From: Igneacidithiobacillus copahuensis
Lineage (GTDB): Bacteria; Pseudomonadota; Gammaproteobacteria; Acidithiobacillales; Acidithiobacillaceae
Direction: 5' to 3'
DNA: 64,000 nucleotides
NCBI RefSeq assembly: GCF_018854015.1
Contig: NZ_JAAXYO010000016.1
Span: forward strand, 1 to 64,000
Shown: piece after piece, positions 26,851 to 35,277 of the stretch
Layout: each line of letters starts with the position of its first letter
How positions within the stretch are numbered: the stretch's first letter is position 1
Made by a program: the position numbers and the translations under genes
Notes under the pieces: model-generated
Database searches by the model: none
What the model was told of the DNA's origin: nothing
The model's input: the letters and a program-made list of their open reading frames with translations, nothing else

Positions 26851-27805
26851 AGCGCACCCGTACGTCCAAAATACTATTCACAAGGTCAGCGGCGAGATTT
26901 CCCAGTATGGTCAACACCCCAATCAACAGCACGATAGCCGACAGAGTGGGGTAGTCCTGTTCCAGTGCAGAACGCCACAACAGCCAGCCCAGGCCCGGGT
27001 AATTAAAGACCGCTTCCGTCAAGATGCCGCCCACAAAAATTCCGGGAATCATCATCCCGATCACGGTAACCAGGGGTCGAATCGCGTTGCGCAGCACATG
27101 ATTCACGGCTATCCGCAAAGGCGGCACACCACGCGCGCGCGCCGTGCGAACATAGTCCAGACGATATTCACTACGCGCCTGATGCCCAAAATAGCGAGAA
27201 AGCCCAGCCGTCAGAGGGAGTGCGATCGTCACCGCGGGCAAGACCATATGATGGAAGTAACTGCCAATTTGTATTCCTCCGCCAAAACTTTCATCGGCAC
27301 CGATCCCACCAGGAGGGAACCAGTTGACGTCGATGGCGAAAAAGAGAATCAACATCACACCAATAAAAAAAGTGGGGATGGAGTACACGATGATCTGCCC
27401 TGCGCCAATCAGTAAACCAGGAGTTCGCTCTGCCCAATATCCCTGAAACATCCCAATCAGAATGGAAAACAGGATTGCGATGAGCGTAGCCAGAAGATAA
27501 AGAAGGATGGAGTTCGCCAGATAAGAACCCATCAGCGATGCCACTGGTGCGTGTTGGGTAAAGGAATAACCCAGATTACCCTGGAAAAGATGTTCCCACC
27601 AGGTGAGATACTGCTGCCAGATTGGATGATCCAGCCCCATTTCCTTGTTTAGCGCGGCAACCGCTTGCGGGGTCGCGTGCATCCCGAGAATGCTGTATGC
27701 AGGCCCCCCCGGCGTTGCGTGAATCAGAAAGAACACGATGGTTACCAGCAAGACCAGTGAAACCACCGATGTTCCCAGGCGCTGGAGAATCATTCTCTTC
27801 AACAT
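26843..27805 (-). CDS. oppB: Oligopeptide ABC transporter permease OppB-like
   Basis: About 320 residues. The start at 27805 gives the family-typical MLKRMILQRLGTSVVSLVLLVTIVFFLIHATPGGP, with GAGGG about 9 bases upstream. The EAA loop is YVRTARARGVPPLRIAVNHVLRNAIRPL. The end LAADLVNSILDVRVRYE is classical for OppB/DppB. It lies 42 bp after the first binding-protein gene, completing a full importer. Confidence 0.93.
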   Translation of the reverse strand: MLKRMILQRLGTSVVSLVLLVTIVFFLIHATPGGPAYSILGMHATPQAVAALNKEMGLDHPIWQQYLTWWEHLFQGNLGYSFTQHAPVASLMGSYLANSILLYLLATLIAILFSILIGMFQGYWAERTPGLLIGAGQIIVYSIPTFFIGVMLILFFAIDVNWFPPGGIGADESFGGGIQIGSYFHHMVLPAVTIALPLTAGLSRYFGHQARSEYRLDYVRTARARGVPPLRIAVNHVLRNAIRPLVTVIGMMIPGIFVGGILTEAVFNYPGLGWLLWRSALEQDYPTLSAIVLLIGVLTILGNLAADLVNSILDVRVRYE

Positions 27806-27847
27806 ATAGGCGTGCCCTCGAAATCTATGCCGGCCAGGAGCAACCAA

Positions 27848-29488
27848 TTATTTATCATGGCTGATCCACAAAAATTGTGGGTAGAAGTTCCCAGACGGAG
27901 TAATCGCTCGTTTGACTCCATGGAGATTCTTTACCGCAACAACAAACGTCTTCATATATGGTAAGACAATAACCGGTTGCTGCTCGGTGAAGTAATTTTG
28001 AAACTTGTATAGCGCGTCCAATCCGTTATCCATGCGTATCTGGTCTGCAAGCGCATCCATTTTGGGGTTGCAATAGTGATAAGCGTTCTGAATCCCGCCA
28101 CACTTGAAGATGGAGCCGCCGGTCGGGAAGCTACTCTGGCTCCACGCCAGATATACTGCCTGCCAATGCAGATCATGCGGATCAATCATCTTGGCGTACA
28201 CCTCATTGAACGGCATTTCCCGCAACCGCACCAGAATGCCCACCTTGGCGAACATTTCCGTAAGCAGGGTGGGTCCCCGGACCATGGATGGCGGCATATA
28301 CAGGGTGAACTCCATTTTTTTACCGTCTTTCTGCCGAATCCCATCCGGCCCGCGATGCCACCCCGCCTCGTCCAGCAATTTATCGGCAAGCTGCGGGTCA
28401 TAAGCGCCCTGTTTCAGTAATTCCTTCGCCTCTGGGGATAGGTAGACTGGCGGGTTTCCGGGAATCAACCCATAGGCGCGAACGCCATGACCAAATCCCA
28501 GCACACGGATCATCAGATCTTGATTTATGGCATGCATCATTGCTTGCCGAACCAATACGTCACGGATGAAGGAAAGCTTTGGGTTGGCGTAGTTGAAGCC
28601 CAAATAGTTGAAATCCCAGCCCGGACCAATGATAGAAATACGATCATTGATTAATTGCGAACGTGCGGGATACAACGGCGCGGGCAGGTTGCCAAGCTGC
28701 ACAGTACCGCTTTTCAGAGCGAAAAATACACTGGCATTAGAATTGAGGAAGCGGAATACCAATCTATGGATATGGGGTTTGTCTGGACCACTATACGCCG
28801 CATTCGCCACCATGCTGGCGTAGCGACCTGCGTGAAAGCTTTCCAGTCGAAACGGGCCATCGACAACGGAAAAGAAATCCGGATTGGTCATGTTATCGTT
28901 CATTTCTTTTATGCTGTACTTCTTCCAGCTATGCGCCGGATAGGGCGTAAAATCTAGCAGCCCACTCAATTCAAACCACTTTGGGTTAACGGATCTTTTG
29001 GTCACCACGCGAAATTCATATGGCCCCAGTACAGTGAACGAGCGAATCTCTTGTGGAAATCCGCCAGCATCCCATCCCGCGTACAAAGGCCCAAGCTTCA
29101 TGAGCATGTGATAGGTGTAGGCAACATCAGCCGTCGTCACCGGAACACCATCCGACCATTTCCATTTCTGTGACAAATAGACGGTGTATGACCGATGTTG
29201 CGGGCCTACTACCACTTTTCGCGCAATGCTCAGGTCGTAGTTTATAGTGAAATTCCGGGTCACCCATAACAAGGGTTGATACATCAAATTCTCGGCTTCA
29301 GAGTCGTACGCGGAATCCGTCAACAAGGGATTAAAGCCATTCATTGCTGCCGGGGGTGCAAGACCGACTCCAGGGACGGTGACTACCGTACCACCGCCCT
29401 GGATCTTGTTACTGGCTTGCGCCGCCCCACAGAGAGCAACCGACCCCGCAATACACATACCGAGAGTCAGGATCTTTCGCAGTTTCAA
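27848..29488 (-). CDS. oppA: Peptide ABC transporter substrate-binding protein (first copy)
   Basis: 546-residue family 5 binding protein with signal peptide (LTLGMCIAGSVALCGAAQAS). Shows SQKWKWSDGVPVTTADVAYTYH and VRQAMMHAINQDLMIRV typical of Opp/Dpp binding proteins. The start is TTG, overlapping the TGA of the transglutaminase-like gene as TTGA, with GGAG 8 bases upstream. It delivers ligand to OppBC; the ligand is unknown. It is a paralogue of the protein at 19511-21148. Confidence 0.9.
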   Translation of the reverse strand: MKLRKILTLGMCIAGSVALCGAAQASNKIQGGGTVVTVPGVGLAPPAAMNGFNPLLTDSAYDSEAENLMYQPLLWVTRNFTINYDLSIARKVVVGPQHRSYTVYLSQKWKWSDGVPVTTADVAYTYHMLMKLGPLYAGWDAGGFPQEIRSFTVLGPYEFRVVTKRSVNPKWFELSGLLDFTPYPAHSWKKYSIKEMNDNMTNPDFFSVVDGPFRLESFHAGRYASMVANAAYSGPDKPHIHRLVFRFLNSNASVFFALKSGTVQLGNLPAPLYPARSQLINDRISIIGPGWDFNYLGFNYANPKLSFIRDVLVRQAMMHAINQDLMIRVLGFGHGVRAYGLIPGNPPVYLSPEAKELLKQGAYDPQLADKLLDEAGWHRGPDGIRQKDGKKMEFTLYMPPSMVRGPTLLTEMFAKVGILVRLREMPFNEVYAKMIDPHDLHWQAVYLAWSQSSFPTGGSIFKCGGIQNAYHYCNPKMDALADQIRMDNGLDALYKFQNYFTEQQPVIVLPYMKTFVVAVKNLHGVKRAITPSGNFYPQFLWISHDK

Positions 29489-31329
29489 GCCGATTTCTCC
29501 AAAACCAAAGCCTGTTTGTTTGCCTCCAATGCCATCGCGGTTATTTTCCGTAACATCGGAAACTGCTCTGAGGGTATGAGAAACTCCGGCAGCACCAAAG
29601 ACTCAGACTCAGTAAAGGTGCCATTCGAGAAGGCGTACGTTACGGAGTAATCACCGACGGGCGTTTTCAATGACTCGCTGTTGGGCAGGTATAACGGATG
29701 ATATCCAGATGGAATATGAATGCTAAGTTGAAAATGTAAACTCGTTGGGTCGACTACGCTTGGCGTGCTTCGACTTTCGTTACTAGCGAAAGGGAGCAGG
29801 CTAGCCGTAACGGGGTGCATTTCGGGCAGGGAAAGTGAAAATATCTTTCCTGGAACGAATTTCCCTTCTCTCACGATATGAGCACGCATCGCAAATGGCT
29901 GTTCCAGGTCAAAACGGTCGCGGAACTCGACTTTGTCTAGCTCACCGATGTCACCCTGAGAATAAAAACTGTCACGTATCTTCTTTAACAAGCGTCTCCC
30001 TCGCAGCCCGGAGATAGCGGCACGTTCCTGTTGCGCAGCGTAGCCGTTGGCCGTGACTTGCTCCGTTCCGGCCAGCTCGCCATTTCCATGAAGAGACAGG
30101 TCTTCGACTTCCGAGAGCATGGGCGAGTTTGTGTCGGGAACGGGGGTTATGACCATTCTCGGGGTCTTGCCTGTAATCAGCGCCGGCCGCCCAGCGTCCG
30201 CGATCGGCAGGGCAGTAGCCGATGCATGACGATTTGACACATCCAGGAAGCGATGCTGTGCAGGGAGATAAACCAGGAAATGGTCAAATGCAAAGGGGTC
30301 TACACCGGGATATTCTTTAAAACGGGTTTCATTGGAAACCATCGCTGGCACGGCATGTATCCCCACAACCTGCAGCATTGCGCAGGTCAGCGCAACCTTG
30401 GCGTTACTGTCGGCAATGCCGCGAGCCAGGGTATCCGTCGCCGGCATGGGCGTAAATCCGGCAGTTCGGTAATCGACAGATACCGTGTGGATGTTCTTCT
30501 GGACCCAATGGAAGATCGGCACAATCGCCTGATCTCCGGTCTGACCGCCTGCAGCTTGCTCGGCCGCTGCTCGAACCGCGGGGGTGATTTCCATGGCCGG
30601 ATCGGCGAGCTGGTCATAGGCGCGCGCGAGGTCGTCCCAGGAATTCACCGTGGAGAGCACAGCCAACCCTGCGTATTGCGATGGCGAAGGTGTACCCAAA
30701 GGAGGCACACTTACCGTGTTATGCGTCGCTGTGAAGCCATTGCTATCACTCTGCCAGCCTGTCCCTGCCTTCGCCTTGTATATCTTCATGCTGTTGTCCT
30801 TGACTGTATCCATGGCAATGGCTGCGTGCTGGATGGCGATCGTCGGGTTCAGCACCGCACTCACAGCGTAGATTCCAGGCAAATAGGGGTGCGCATAGGT
30901 CAGATCATAGCGAATATGAAGCGTATCTCCGGGAGCAACGGCAGGGAAAATCACACTCTCGTTCACACCATCACTCAAAAATGGCGCTTTGATCGCACTG
31001 GGAGTGGACTGCCTAAAAATCTCAGATGGCACAACCGCATGACGAGTTCCATCGGCATCCTCGGTATAAGCTTTGAGAACCTTGAGCGTTGCGAAATTTC
31101 CGGGGTACGCAATATTGACCTGGGACTGCGCCTGCACACCCGTCGCGTTGAGCGGTTGTATGATCCGGCTCACCGAAACGGTGTAGCTGCCGTTCTGGTG
31201 AACGATGAGGAGGGTAGTCGATGAAAGGATTCGATAATTTACCTGAGCCCCGGTTACCGGAGCAGCGTGCGCGGCTGTCGTTGAAAATACTGCGAATGAG
31301 ATACTTGCTAGAATCGCTTTCAGCTTCAT
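29485..31329 (-). CDS. Secreted DUF3857/transglutaminase-like protein, Cys-to-Ser variant
   Basis: 614 residues with a signal peptide (ASISFAVFSTTAAHAA). A beta-rich DUF3857-type N-terminal domain (about 30-220) precedes a transglutaminase-core region with LARGIADSNAKVALTCAML, where the nucleophile position of the usual GDCK motif is Ser (S308). The His (DPFAFDHFLVYL, H350) and Asp (HRFLDVSNR, D363) positions are retained. It may be a pseudo-enzyme or substrate-binding partner of the intact paralogue 17 bp upstream. The C-terminal beta domain follows to the end. No precise substrate is known for this family. Confidence 0.78.
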   Translation of the reverse strand: MKLKAILASISFAVFSTTAAHAAPVTGAQVNYRILSSTTLLIVHQNGSYTVSVSRIIQPLNATGVQAQSQVNIAYPGNFATLKVLKAYTEDADGTRHAVVPSEIFRQSTPSAIKAPFLSDGVNESVIFPAVAPGDTLHIRYDLTYAHPYLPGIYAVSAVLNPTIAIQHAAIAMDTVKDNSMKIYKAKAGTGWQSDSNGFTATHNTVSVPPLGTPSPSQYAGLAVLSTVNSWDDLARAYDQLADPAMEITPAVRAAAEQAAGGQTGDQAIVPIFHWVQKNIHTVSVDYRTAGFTPMPATDTLARGIADSNAKVALTCAMLQVVGIHAVPAMVSNETRFKEYPGVDPFAFDHFLVYLPAQHRFLDVSNRHASATALPIADAGRPALITGKTPRMVITPVPDTNSPMLSEVEDLSLHGNGELAGTEQVTANGYAAQQERAAISGLRGRRLLKKIRDSFYSQGDIGELDKVEFRDRFDLEQPFAMRAHIVREGKFVPGKIFSLSLPEMHPVTASLLPFASNESRSTPSVVDPTSLHFQLSIHIPSGYHPLYLPNSESLKTPVGDYSVTYAFSNGTFTESESLVLPEFLIPSEQFPMLRKITAMALEANKQALVLEKSA

Positions 31330-31346
31330 AGGGTTGTCCTGTATGA

Positions 31347-33281
31347 CTAGGCGCGCCGAAATACCAGGGGGCTTTCTTGATCGGCGAGATCGGCGACAAG
31401 AAGATCACGTAAGGCTTGGTATTTCTTGGGATTGTAAACCACCTTATTCAGTTCCAGACGGTAATGTAACCGCAACTCGTGATCGTGAAACGTCGCCGAG
31501 TAAAAATAGCTTCCCGCAGCGTTTCGCAGATGTTCGTCTACTGGCAGATAAACTGCCCTGTAGCCTGCGGGAATCTGAATCGTAGTGGTCCACGAAACCC
31601 CGCCCAAATAGGTCTCGACCGGATGCTTGCGGCGCAGCGGCCCGGCAACCTGCGCCAAATAGGCTATTGGATTGGGTATCTCAGCCAAGCTCGGTACGAG
31701 GAACGGGCCGGTCGGGGCGGGAAAGGTCAGGTATGACCCGACCTTGGTAAAATCAGGTGTAGTCCATTTGGCAAGCACGTGAAAGGGTTTGTCCAAAACT
31801 GCCGGATCGCCGGGTTGGAAGCTACCAAACCCGCCACCACTGGGGGCGAGCAAAGCACTCATCACGGTTGCATAATGAGAGGGTGGAATGGACGCAAAGA
31901 TTTCCCGATATGCCCATGCCCACCAGCCCATAGTGCGCATCTGCGCCGTACCCGTCAGTGTCCCGTTTTTCTGCAATACAAGGCTGGCGGCATACACAAA
32001 CTGGTTTTTAGAGGGCTCTGCCCCGGGAGTCATGACAATACGGGGGTGTGGACCGGTCACCACCGTTGGCTTGTCACGCTCGCCAACAGCAAGCTGCCCC
32101 GGCGTTTCGTATTCTCCGGTGCTGTCCAGAAACAGGTGTTTTCTGGGAGCATAATCAATGGCATGGTTGAACCAGAAGGGGGTTGGCAGAGGGGGCAGAT
32201 TGTACACATTGTCCCAGTTGATAATCGCGGGGTATAATTGAAAATTTTTCGCGTTGAATAACGCTTGCAAAAGCGTAGAGTGTGCCTTGCAATCCCCGTA
32301 GCCGGTCTCCAATGTCTTGTTGGCCGCAATGGGCACGAAGCCGCCCACACCGAGTTCGAGACCGACGTAGCGAATATTCGCAGAATCCCAAGAAAAGAGC
32401 GCCTTTTGGGCCGCCCAACCCGATTTGTCTGCAGCTACCTCATCGGCGACTTTGCTAACCAACGGAGTGACCGCAGCCATTTGATTTGCTCGCTTCCAGT
32501 AGGCGGTACCGACCGCGGCCCAATTCGGAAAACTGGTAACCTCAAAAATTGGGCTGTACTGCCTTTCTCCGACCGTCGATAGGCCAGGATATTCTGCATG
32601 ATGTACCTGCATTTCGGCGCGTATGATTTCCTCAGCGCCATAAATCGAATGACTGGTTTTCCAGGCCCCACGCTGGGCATACTGCAAGTGCATTTCCGCG
32701 GGTGCAACTACTTCGACCGAGTTATTTCGAGTAGATTTGCTTTCAGGAATATTCCAATAACTTGAATACATATCTGTAAAGTACGGTTTAAATACAGTTT
32801 TTTCGGTAATGATATGGAGAGTATCACCGACGCTCATTTTGGGCGGCAATATGCTTAATATTTTGGCGTGGCTGTACATTGGTGCCCCGTGCGACACTGG
32901 TACCGGGCGCACAAATATATTGGCCAGCGGAATCGGGATCTGCTTTCCGTCCCTGGTTTCTATCCAGGCCTTTTTGACTTTCAGAGAGGAGAGAGTCGCA
33001 GAATATTGTTCAGTGAAGGGCTCGATCTTTGATTCTCCGTGTAAATTGAGAAGTTCTATGCATTGAGCCACTCGATCCGTGTAGGTTCCATTTTTCTTGA
33101 CTTTCACTATCGCGTGATAAGAAAGCTGTCTCGTCATTGCACCGCTTTCCGCCGAATTCACGGGGGCAAATCCACTGCCGAGAGAATCGGCAAAACATGC
33201 GGATGGCACGGTCATGAATGCAAGCGCACAAAAACAAACGGACGTGAGCAGACTCTTATTGTGGAGAGTATCAATATACAT
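31347..33281 (-). CDS. Secreted DUF3857/transglutaminase-like protein, intact triad
   Basis: About 644 residues from the ATG at 33281, with AGAGGA 8 bases upstream. A GTG 24 bases earlier lacks a ribosome site. A signal peptide (SVCFCALAFMTVPSACFA) directs it to the periplasm. DUF3857-like N-terminal domain, then a transglutaminase/papain-like core with GYGDCKAHSTLL (C331), WFNHAIDYAP (H373) and FLDSTGEY (D386), so the catalytic triad is complete. The family includes proteases and acyl transfer enzymes. It heads the long operon, so it probably acts on the imported compound before Opp uptake. Confidence 0.8.
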   Translation of the reverse strand: MYIDTLHNKSLLTSVCFCALAFMTVPSACFADSLGSGFAPVNSAESGAMTRQLSYHAIVKVKKNGTYTDRVAQCIELLNLHGESKIEPFTEQYSATLSSLKVKKAWIETRDGKQIPIPLANIFVRPVPVSHGAPMYSHAKILSILPPKMSVGDTLHIITEKTVFKPYFTDMYSSYWNIPESKSTRNNSVEVVAPAEMHLQYAQRGAWKTSHSIYGAEEIIRAEMQVHHAEYPGLSTVGERQYSPIFEVTSFPNWAAVGTAYWKRANQMAAVTPLVSKVADEVAADKSGWAAQKALFSWDSANIRYVGLELGVGGFVPIAANKTLETGYGDCKAHSTLLQALFNAKNFQLYPAIINWDNVYNLPPLPTPFWFNHAIDYAPRKHLFLDSTGEYETPGQLAVGERDKPTVVTGPHPRIVMTPGAEPSKNQFVYAASLVLQKNGTLTGTAQMRTMGWWAWAYREIFASIPPSHYATVMSALLAPSGGGFGSFQPGDPAVLDKPFHVLAKWTTPDFTKVGSYLTFPAPTGPFLVPSLAEIPNPIAYLAQVAGPLRRKHPVETYLGGVSWTTTIQIPAGYRAVYLPVDEHLRNAAGSYFYSATFHDHELRLHYRLELNKVVYNPKKYQALRDLLVADLADQESPLVFRRA

Positions 33282-33537
33282 TGAAATTTTCCTCTTGAGC
33301 TTCACTTTTGTGCGGTTTACAGTTTACAAAAGTTTCCATAGCAGATAGGAACTGACCACGTTTGTTGACTGCGTTTGCAGTTACTGAGCGGTAGGTCCCA
33401 CAGTCTCCTGAAAAGATAAGAACGTTTCGGTAGCCATCCTGAAAGCAACATGTGTGCCCACACCTATCGTAACCATAGCATGTTCGTAGCCATCCAAAGG
33501 GACGGCGGGGGTTGTGTTCTTCCATCTCAGAAATCAT
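33271..33537 (-). CDS. Possible small Cys-rich ORF at operon head
   Basis: An 88-codon frame ends 11 bases inside the transglutaminase-like gene and carries seven Cys, including CYGYDRCGHTCC. There is no good Shine-Dalgarno sequence before either ATG (33537 or 33525) and no family is recognised. Short size and Cys content make it a candidate leader peptide or secreted peptide, but it may be chance coding in the operon's 5' leader. Confidence 0.22.
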   Translation of the reverse strand: MISEMEEHNPRRPFGWLRTCYGYDRCGHTCCFQDGYRNVLIFSGDCGTYRSVTANAVNKRGQFLSAMETFVNCKPHKSEAQEENFNVY

Positions 33538-33793
33538 AGAGTTGGACCTGCACGCGGAGCAGTGGCGTGATTGCGAAGCAGCATCAGTCCAACGGAGTCG
33601 TTAAGGCAGACGCTGAAAATAGGGAGAGCTTGGCGCACAACGATAGTGCAGACATGCACCACTGTAAAACATAAGCAACTGCGCAGATAGCTAGTAATGA
33701 GCAATCTTACTGAAGCTATGCCAGAGTTGGTCACAAGCGACCGTTTTTTTGCCGTTGCCCAACAACTATGTCTATATCCCTTTAAACAGTTAA
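33538..33793. other. Intergenic spacer, likely promoter region of the 12-gene operon
   Basis: With the preceding bases this makes about 510 bp between the GNAT gene and the transglutaminase-like gene. It is the only large gap in the cluster. No convincing -35/-10 pair or terminator was found. A small hairpin with a T run at 33728-33751 points the wrong way (plus strand) and has a broken stem. The promoter for the minus-strand operon must lie here if the operon is autonomous. Confidence 0.35.
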
Positions 33794-34273
33794 TCATAAA
33801 TATTTCTGCCAAAATTGGGCAACCCCTGCATGCTCATTTATGGAGTACGGCGTGAACCCCATGGCTCGATAAATAGACTGGGCGAGATGATTCCCCTCCA
33901 GCACCTCCAGGGTAAGTTTGCAACATCCAAGATCGTTTGCTTTCACCTCGGCATAGCTAAAGAGCCTATGCGCGATCCCCTGCCTACGAAACTCTGGGCG
34001 GACGTATACGTCGTGAATATTGAGCAGTGGTGCTGCATTAAAGGTGGAAAATCCTTCCATAGAGACTAGGATTCCCACAAACTCGCACTGCTGTTGGGCG
34101 AGAAAAACATGAATCCAGGGCCGGCGCACCAACCCATCGAGCAAGCTTTGGCGGACAGATGCTCGCAGCCCGCTTCCTTGGCCCATTTCGTCTTCAGCAT
34201 ATTGATCGATAAGTTTGATAATAGCGATCTGATGCTCGCGATTTTGCAGATCAGCCTGAAAGATATCAGCCAT
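33794..34273 (-). CDS. GNAT-family N-acetyltransferase
   Basis: 159 residues. The acetyl-CoA motif RRQGIAHRLFSYAEVKA follows NIHDVYVRPEF, and the C-terminal NHLAQSIYRAMGFTPYS is typical of GNAT enzymes acting on amino groups of small molecules or peptides. The ATG overlaps the astA stop by 8 bases, so it is translationally coupled to the arginine succinyltransferase. The specific substrate is unknown; arginine or ornithine derivatives are plausible from context. Confidence 0.8.
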   Translation of the reverse strand: MADIFQADLQNREHQIAIIKLIDQYAEDEMGQGSGLRASVRQSLLDGLVRRPWIHVFLAQQQCEFVGILVSMEGFSTFNAAPLLNIHDVYVRPEFRRQGIAHRLFSYAEVKANDLGCCKLTLEVLEGNHLAQSIYRAMGFTPYSINEHAGVAQFWQKYL

Positions 34274-35261
34274 GCCTGTCTCCCACTATGGCGCCCCTGG
34301 CTGCCAAGGAACGGACGCTTGCGCCTGGTTCGACTCGTAATAGCTCTATTACCTCACTATCGACCAACAGAGCGCCAGCGTCGCGATAGGCTGGCGCAAG
34401 ACATGCACGAAAAGCATCGCCCGCTCGATTGGAGATCATCCATTTGTCTAACGGAACCTCCGTTCCGACGCGACTTTCAATAGATAACAGCGTGCTCGTT
34501 CGTATACTGTAGATGTCTTGAATCGCCGCACGCAGAATAGGCCCGCCATCGAGCACATCGATATAATCAGTATGCACGAAACGTTCCTGCTCCAACATCC
34601 GCAAGGCGTTTTTCGCGTCGACATGCACTTGACCAAGATTTTTCTCAAGATCTGGGCTCAAAAAATGCATGGGCACATCGTGATTAGAAAGATATTGGCT
34701 GGCAAAACTTACCGGTGAGCGTCCACGTAATTGGTCCATTTCTGACAGCTCCTTGTCGTATAGCAATCTACCGATCTCGGACCAGAAAGGGGTATCCCCT
34801 CGGGGCGACGACCAGCCACGCAGCTCCGCGTGCAAATGACCACCAAAATACTGCTGGTGATCGGCAATATACAAAAAGCGACTTTTTGATAACAGCGCTC
34901 CCAGACCACGCCCTCGGTACGCAGCTCGTAACATCAGCGAGCCGAGTTTGGTTGGACTTACCGGCGTATCCCGGAGCTGTAGACTGGCTGGATTACTCAC
35001 CTTGCGGTAATGATGTGCACGATCCTCTTCACGCTCGATACCACTGATTCCCGCAATCTTGCCATTGGCAGTATCCACCAAGACCAACAACAATCTTCGC
35101 CAGGCAGCAGGGTCGTCTAGATACAGGCTCGCCATGGATTCTTGTATCTTGTCAGCGAGGAGTTTCCGATCCGCCGGCAGACTGGTAAGCCCAACTGGAG
35201 CCTCTTTGGCAAGGCAGTGCAGAGAATCCAAATCTGCTTCTTCTACTGGTCGTATATACAT
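34266..35261 (-). CDS. astA: Arginine N-succinyltransferase AstA
   Basis: Transfers succinate from succinyl-CoA to the alpha-amino group of arginine, the first step of the AST pathway. About 331 residues (E. coli 344). Diagnostic blocks: MYIRPVEEADLDSL at the start, LTSLPADRKLLADKI, GLGALLSKSRFLYIADH, HAELRGW...FWSEIG, and FVHTDYIDVLDGGP. ATG 35261 gives the family-like N-terminus. An ATG at 35297 with AGGA upstream would extend it by 12 residues and overlap astB by 20 bp. It lies directly after astB; astC, astD and astE are absent from the window. Confidence 0.9.
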   Translation of the reverse strand: MYIRPVEEADLDSLHCLAKEAPVGLTSLPADRKLLADKIQESMASLYLDDPAAWRRLLLVLVDTANGKIAGISGIEREEDRAHHYRKVSNPASLQLRDTPVSPTKLGSLMLRAAYRGRGLGALLSKSRFLYIADHQQYFGGHLHAELRGWSSPRGDTPFWSEIGRLLYDKELSEMDQLRGRSPVSFASQYLSNHDVPMHFLSPDLEKNLGQVHVDAKNALRMLEQERFVHTDYIDVLDGGPILRAAIQDIYSIRTSTLLSIESRVGTEVPLDKWMISNRAGDAFRACLAPAYRDAGALLVDSEVIELLRVEPGASVRSLAARGAIVGDRHG

Positions 35262-35277
35262 TTGGGTAGCCAAAGAC

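Noticed and set aside
30253..31224. Plus-strand 323-codon frame inside the transglutaminase-like gene
   Set aside because: It lies opposite a gene with signal peptide and conserved domain order; no supporting motif.
33728..33751. Hairpin plus T run that might be a terminator
   Set aside because: The stem is only 4 bp before a mismatch, and it is oriented for plus-strand transcription where no gene ends.
33534..33812. Minus-strand 92-codon frame upstream of the 12-gene operon
   Set aside because: Overlaps the GNAT stop, has no ribosome site and no recognisable sequence; more likely spacer.
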